This document shows, one piece after another, positions 5,160 through 7,754 of a stretch of 7,754 bases of DNA. Below the pieces are notes generated by a model. That model worked only from the letters and a program-made list of their open reading frames with translations, searched no databases and was not told the DNA's origin. The stretch's first letter is position 1; every line of letters begins with the position of its first letter. This DNA is from Ruminococcus sp. UBA7477 (lineage in GTDB: Bacteria > Bacillota > Clostridia > Oscillospirales > Ruminococcaceae): positions 9,777-17,530 of the forward strand of contig DLOT01000022.1 of the NCBI GenBank assembly GCA_002479715.1, in the 5' to 3' direction. A program made the position numbers and the translations under genes.

Positions 5160-5999
5160 TTAACCCTCCAAACTCCTGAGCTGTGCGTTCAGCTCTTCCA
5201 TAGCCTGTGCATACTGTTCGGCGTTGGGCGCCGTGCCGTGCCAGGAAACCTGATCTTCCATAAACGAAATGCCCTTGCCCTTGACGCTTTTCTGAACGAT
5301 AACAGTCGGGCGGCCTGAGGCATTCTCCGCATCATCGAAAGCCTTTTCCAGCGAATCGAAGTCATGAGCGTCAGCCTCGACAACATTCCAGCCGAACGCC
5401 GCGAACTTATCGGTTATCGGATACGGCGAGCAGACGTCGCTTATTCTGCCGTCTATCTGAAGCCCGTTGTTATCAACGACCGCAACGAGGTTATCCAGCT
5501 TATAGTGAGCCGCAAACATAGCTGCCTCCCAGACCTGTCCCTCCTCGATCTCGCCGTCGCCCAGAACGCAGTAGACCTTGTATATATCATTGGATATCTT
5601 TCCCGACAGCGCCATGCCGCAGGCTGCCGAGATGCCCTGTCCCAACGAGCCTGATGACATATCCACACCGGGGATATGGATACACGGGTGGCCTTGGAGC
5701 AAAGCGCCTATATGACGCAGGCTTTTAAGCTCCTCCGTTGAGAAAAAGCCCCTGTTTGCCAGAGTCGAGTAAAGCGCGGGGGCAGTGTGACCCTTTGAAA
5801 GCACGAATCTGTCCCTATCGGGCAGATCGGGCTTATCGGGATAGATATTCATTCTCGCAAAATAGAGATAGGTCAGCGTGTCGGCTATCGAGAGCGAGCC
5901 TCCCGGGTGGCCGGACTTAGCGTTGTAAACCCCCTCGATTATGCCCATACGAACCTTGCAAGCGGTGATCTCAAGCTGTTTTTTCGTTGCCTTGTCCAT
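5160..5999 (-). CDS. Transketolase, N-terminal subunit
   Basis: This subunit carries the pyrophosphate-binding domain of thiamine diphosphate of a split transketolase. The 279 residues show SGHPGGSLS (29-37), SKGHTAPALY (68-77), GHP (103-105), GSLGQG (117-122), the cofactor/magnesium motif LGDGEIEEGQVWEA (146-159) ending in VVDNNGLQIDG (174-184), KGKG (240-243) and SWHGTAP (252-258). Conserved histidines at 31, 71 and 104 fit transketolase. The start is uncertain. ATG 5999 gives the family-like N-terminus MDKATKK but sits 12 nt from AAAGGA (6012-6017). ATG 6011 and TTG 6020 are in frame, and TTG 6020 has GGGAG at an ideal 6 nt. The gene follows the HAD phosphatase after 48 nt (from start 5999) with no visible promoter or terminator between. 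Confidence 0.95.
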   Translation of the reverse strand: MDKATKKQLEITACKVRMGIIEGVYNAKSGHPGGSLSIADTLTYLYFARMNIYPDKPDLPDRDRFVLSKGHTAPALYSTLANRGFFSTEELKSLRHIGALLQGHPCIHIPGVDMSSGSLGQGISAACGMALSGKISNDIYKVYCVLGDGEIEEGQVWEAAMFAAHYKLDNLVAVVDNNGLQIDGRISDVCSPYPITDKFAAFGWNVVEADAHDFDSLEKAFDDAENASGRPTVIVQKSVKGKGISFMEDQVSWHGTAPNAEQYAQAMEELNAQLRSLEG

Positions 6000-6047
6000 A
6001 AAAATAACCATTCCTTTCAAAATAATCTCCCGTTGCCGCAGGCCGAG

Positions 6048-6902
6048 TCACTTCCAAAACTCCACCGGAGCGCCGAGCAATTTATAGATCAGCTCCGCCA
6101 AAGCGTCCTGCTCGCAGGTGCTTTGAAGAACAAGATCGCATATTTCCTTTACGCCTTCGACAGCGTTCGCCGGGCAGACGGCTATATCCGCCTCGCTCAG
6201 CATTTCCAGATCATTATAGTAATCGCCGACGCAGATGACCGTATCACCGGGCGAGCAGAAATTACTTTTCAGAAACCTTACTCCGTAGCCCTTTGAAACG
6301 TTTTTCGGCAGTATCTCGTAATACAGATCGGCACTTCTGACAAAATCGACATCAGTAAAGTTTTTTGACTTTACATATTCCTCCAGCCTGTCGGTGTTCT
6401 CCGGAGTGTCGGCAAACAGGACCTTATACCAGTTTCCGTCGGTGATCTGCTCAAGAGGGCAGAATTTTGCGTTAGTTTCGCAGATCCTGATATGATCCCT
6501 TTCAGTATCGTTGAGCTGAGGAACATAGACCGTGTCAAGCGTCAGTATCTCGCAGCCAATATTCGGATTGTCGCGCAGTATCTCGCTTACTATCTCGCGT
6601 GTCTTTGGCGGTGTATAGACGCTCATCAGCCCTTTTTTGTCCCTGCTGTCGAACACAAGTCCGCCGTTGCAGAGTATCGCCGGAAAGTTAAGACTTATCT
6701 GTCTGAAATACTTTTCCGCCGCGTGGAGCGCCCTGCCCGTTGCGATGGAAAATCTTCCGCCGCGGTTTTCAAAATACTTGACCGCTCCGAGGCTCCTCTC
6801 TGAAGGGATCTTACTTGACGGCAGAAACGTGCCGTCCATATCGGTCAGTATGACAAGCCTTGATATATCTTTAAAAGAAGAAAAGTCAAATGTTTTCGCC
6901 AT
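6048..6902 (-). CDS. Cof-type HAD-superfamily (IIB) phosphatase
   Basis: This is a probable cytoplasmic, magnesium-dependent phosphatase for sugar phosphates or related small metabolites; the substrate cannot be read from the sequence. The 284 residues show all four HAD motifs: DMDGT (21-25) with nucleophile Asp21 and acid/base Asp23, ATGR (54-57), the SKG lysine (Lys204), and GDYYND (226-231). The long segment between motifs II and III, about residues 80-195, is the type-IIB cap, as in Cof and YwpJ proteins. The start at 6902 has AGGAG about 9 nt upstream and lies inside the end of the pseudouridine synthase gene, giving a 17-nt overlap in another frame. The open frame continues further upstream, but only deep inside the neighbouring gene, so the longer version is rejected. 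Placement next to transketolase is compatible with a sugar-phosphate substrate but does not prove it. Confidence 0.92.
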   Translation of the reverse strand: MAKTFDFSSFKDISRLVILTDMDGTFLPSSKIPSERSLGAVKYFENRGGRFSIATGRALHAAEKYFRQISLNFPAILCNGGLVFDSRDKKGLMSVYTPPKTREIVSEILRDNPNIGCEILTLDTVYVPQLNDTERDHIRICETNAKFCPLEQITDGNWYKVLFADTPENTDRLEEYVKSKNFTDVDFVRSADLYYEILPKNVSKGYGVRFLKSNFCSPGDTVICVGDYYNDLEMLSEADIAVCPANAVEGVKEICDLVLQSTCEQDALAELIYKLLGAPVEFWK

Positions 6903-7754
6903 TGCGGATTCTCCTGAGTATGTTTTCAAAATAGTCGGGCAGAGGGCTTTCAAACTCAATATATTTCTCAGTCTGCGGATGGATAAAGCCCAGACGGCGC
7001 GCGTGCAGACACTGCCCCTCGAATGCGCGGATGCTTTTTCCGTAAACATCGTCGCCGAGTATCGGGTGACCCTTATAGGCGCAGTGGACCCTTATCTGGT
7101 GGGTCCTGCCCGTTTCAAGGACAAATCTCACAAGGCTGAAGCCGCGAAATTTCTCGAGCGTCTGATATCTTGTAACGGCTTTTTTGCTGTTGGTATCGGT
7201 AACGCACATTTTCTTTCTGTCGGTCTTATGCCGACCAATGGGCGCGTCGATAACGCCGCTATCCTGTGCAAAGCTGCCGACAACTATCCCGGAATATTCG
7301 CGGGTAAAGCTATGCTGCCTTATCTGCTCCGCGAGAAAGTTATGCGCCTCGTCTGTTTTAGCGACCATCAGCAGGCCGCTGGTGTTTTTATCAATTCTGT
7401 GTACTATCCCCGGTCTGATAACGCCGTTTATGCCCGACAGCCGCCCCTTGCAGTGATACATAAGGGCATTCACAAGCGTTCCGTCGGGATTTCCGGCTGC
7501 CGGGTGAACGACCATTCCCTTCGGCTTGTCAACGACCAGAAGGCAGTCGTCCTCATAAACAATGTTTATCGGTATATTCTGTGGCTCAGCCGAAAGCTCC
7601 ACCGGGTCGGGAACGCATATCTCTATAACATCTCCCGCCCTGACCTTCAGACTTTTGCCGGCAACCTTTCCGCCAACGGTGACATTTCCGCTTTGTATTA
7701 TCTTTTCGGCGGCATTTCTGGTCATACCGGTCTTTTCCGCCACAAATGCGTCAA
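6886..7754 (-). CDS. RluD-type 23S rRNA pseudouridine synthase, 5' end beyond window
   Basis: This is a pseudouridine synthase of the RluA/RluD family, which isomerises specific uridines in 23S rRNA. Counting from Asp at 7750-7752 as residue 1, an N-terminal S4 RNA-binding domain covers about 1-47 (DAFVAEKTGMTRN, then SGNVTVGGKV). The catalytic domain follows, with VVDKPKGMVVHP (73-84), VHRIDKNTSGLL (117-128) containing the catalytic Asp121, and GRTHQIRVH (215-223). The in-frame GTG at 7743 is not the true start: the codons before it (Asp-Ala-Phe) continue the typical (R)LDAF(V/L)A opening of the S4 domain, so the gene runs past 7754. Only a few residues should be missing. The family is certain. 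Which member it is (RluD, or a B. subtilis YlyB/YjbO type) cannot be decided. It overlaps the downstream phosphatase gene by 17 nt. Confidence 0.94.
   Translation of the reverse strand, partial: DAFVAEKTGMTRNAAEKIIQSGNVTVGGKVAGKSLKVRAGDVIEICVPDPVELSAEPQNIPINIVYEDDCLLVVDKPKGMVVHPAAGNPDGTLVNALMYHCKGRLSGINGVIRPGIVHRIDKNTSGLLMVAKTDEAHNFLAEQIRQHSFTREYSGIVVGSFAQDSGVIDAPIGRHKTDRKKMCVTDTNSKKAVTRYQTLEKFRGFSLVRFVLETGRTHQIRVHCAYKGHPILGDDVYGKSIRAFEGQCLHARRLGFIHPQTEKYIEFESPLPDYFENILRRIRNGENI

Noticed and set aside
4178..5179. Long open frame of 333 codons on the plus strand, opposite the transketolase C-terminal gene
   Set aside because: It is entirely antisense to a gene with full catalytic motifs, has no recognisable family or ribosome binding site, and would run through the terminator-proximal region. 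It is a by-product of the codon bias of the true gene.
6903..7049. Upstream extension of the HAD phosphatase to a start at 7049
   Set aside because: It lies inside the conserved C-terminal region of the pseudouridine synthase gene and adds sequence unlike the family. ATG 6902 has AGGAG in place.

Overview
The window is a piece of chromosome carrying housekeeping genes, most likely from an anaerobic Gram-positive of the class Clostridia (Ruminococcaceae/Oscillospiraceae-like). This placement is inferred from the pyrH-frr-uppS-cdsA gene order, the MEP-pathway gene ispG, a transketolase split into two genes, strong AGGAGG-type ribosome binding sites and a moderate-to-high GC content. I cannot name the species. 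Every gene but one lies on the minus strand.

Right block (7754 down to 4211, minus): the 3' part of an RluD-type 23S rRNA pseudouridine synthase (its 5' end is outside the window), a Cof-type HAD phosphatase overlapping it by 17 nt, then the N- and C-terminal halves of transketolase as separate genes 4 nt apart. The tight packing suggests one transcript, ending at a strong, roughly symmetric hairpin at 4130-4167.

Middle (3454-4210): one plus-strand gene of 131 codons encoding a small protein with about three 26-residue LRV/HEAT-like repeats. It is clearly AT-richer than its neighbours. It has a perfect TTGACA-17-TATAAT promoter and a strong ribosome binding site, and a terminator-like hairpin stands on each side. 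It looks like a self-contained acquired unit placed between two conserved operons. It is the only accessory-looking element here, and its function is unknown.

Left block (3444 down to 543, minus): pyrH-frr-uppS-cdsA (UMP kinase, ribosome recycling factor, undecaprenyl-PP synthase, CDP-diglyceride synthase), driven by a good promoter at 3516-3544 whose transcript should begin with a stem-loop. After cdsA comes a 129-nt gap holding two hairpins, then the N-terminal 137 codons of ispG running off the left edge. The dxr and rseP genes that commonly sit between cdsA and ispG in Firmicutes are absent here.

The left block links nucleotide supply (UMP to UDP), translation recycling, isoprenoid precursors (IspG), the lipid carrier for cell-wall synthesis (UppS) and phospholipid synthesis (CdsA). 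The right block covers ribosome modification and pentose-phosphate metabolism. I found no CRISPR array, complete tRNA, rRNA, transposase or toxin-antitoxin pair. Apart from the small repeat protein and some leader and terminator structures, this is an ordinary region.
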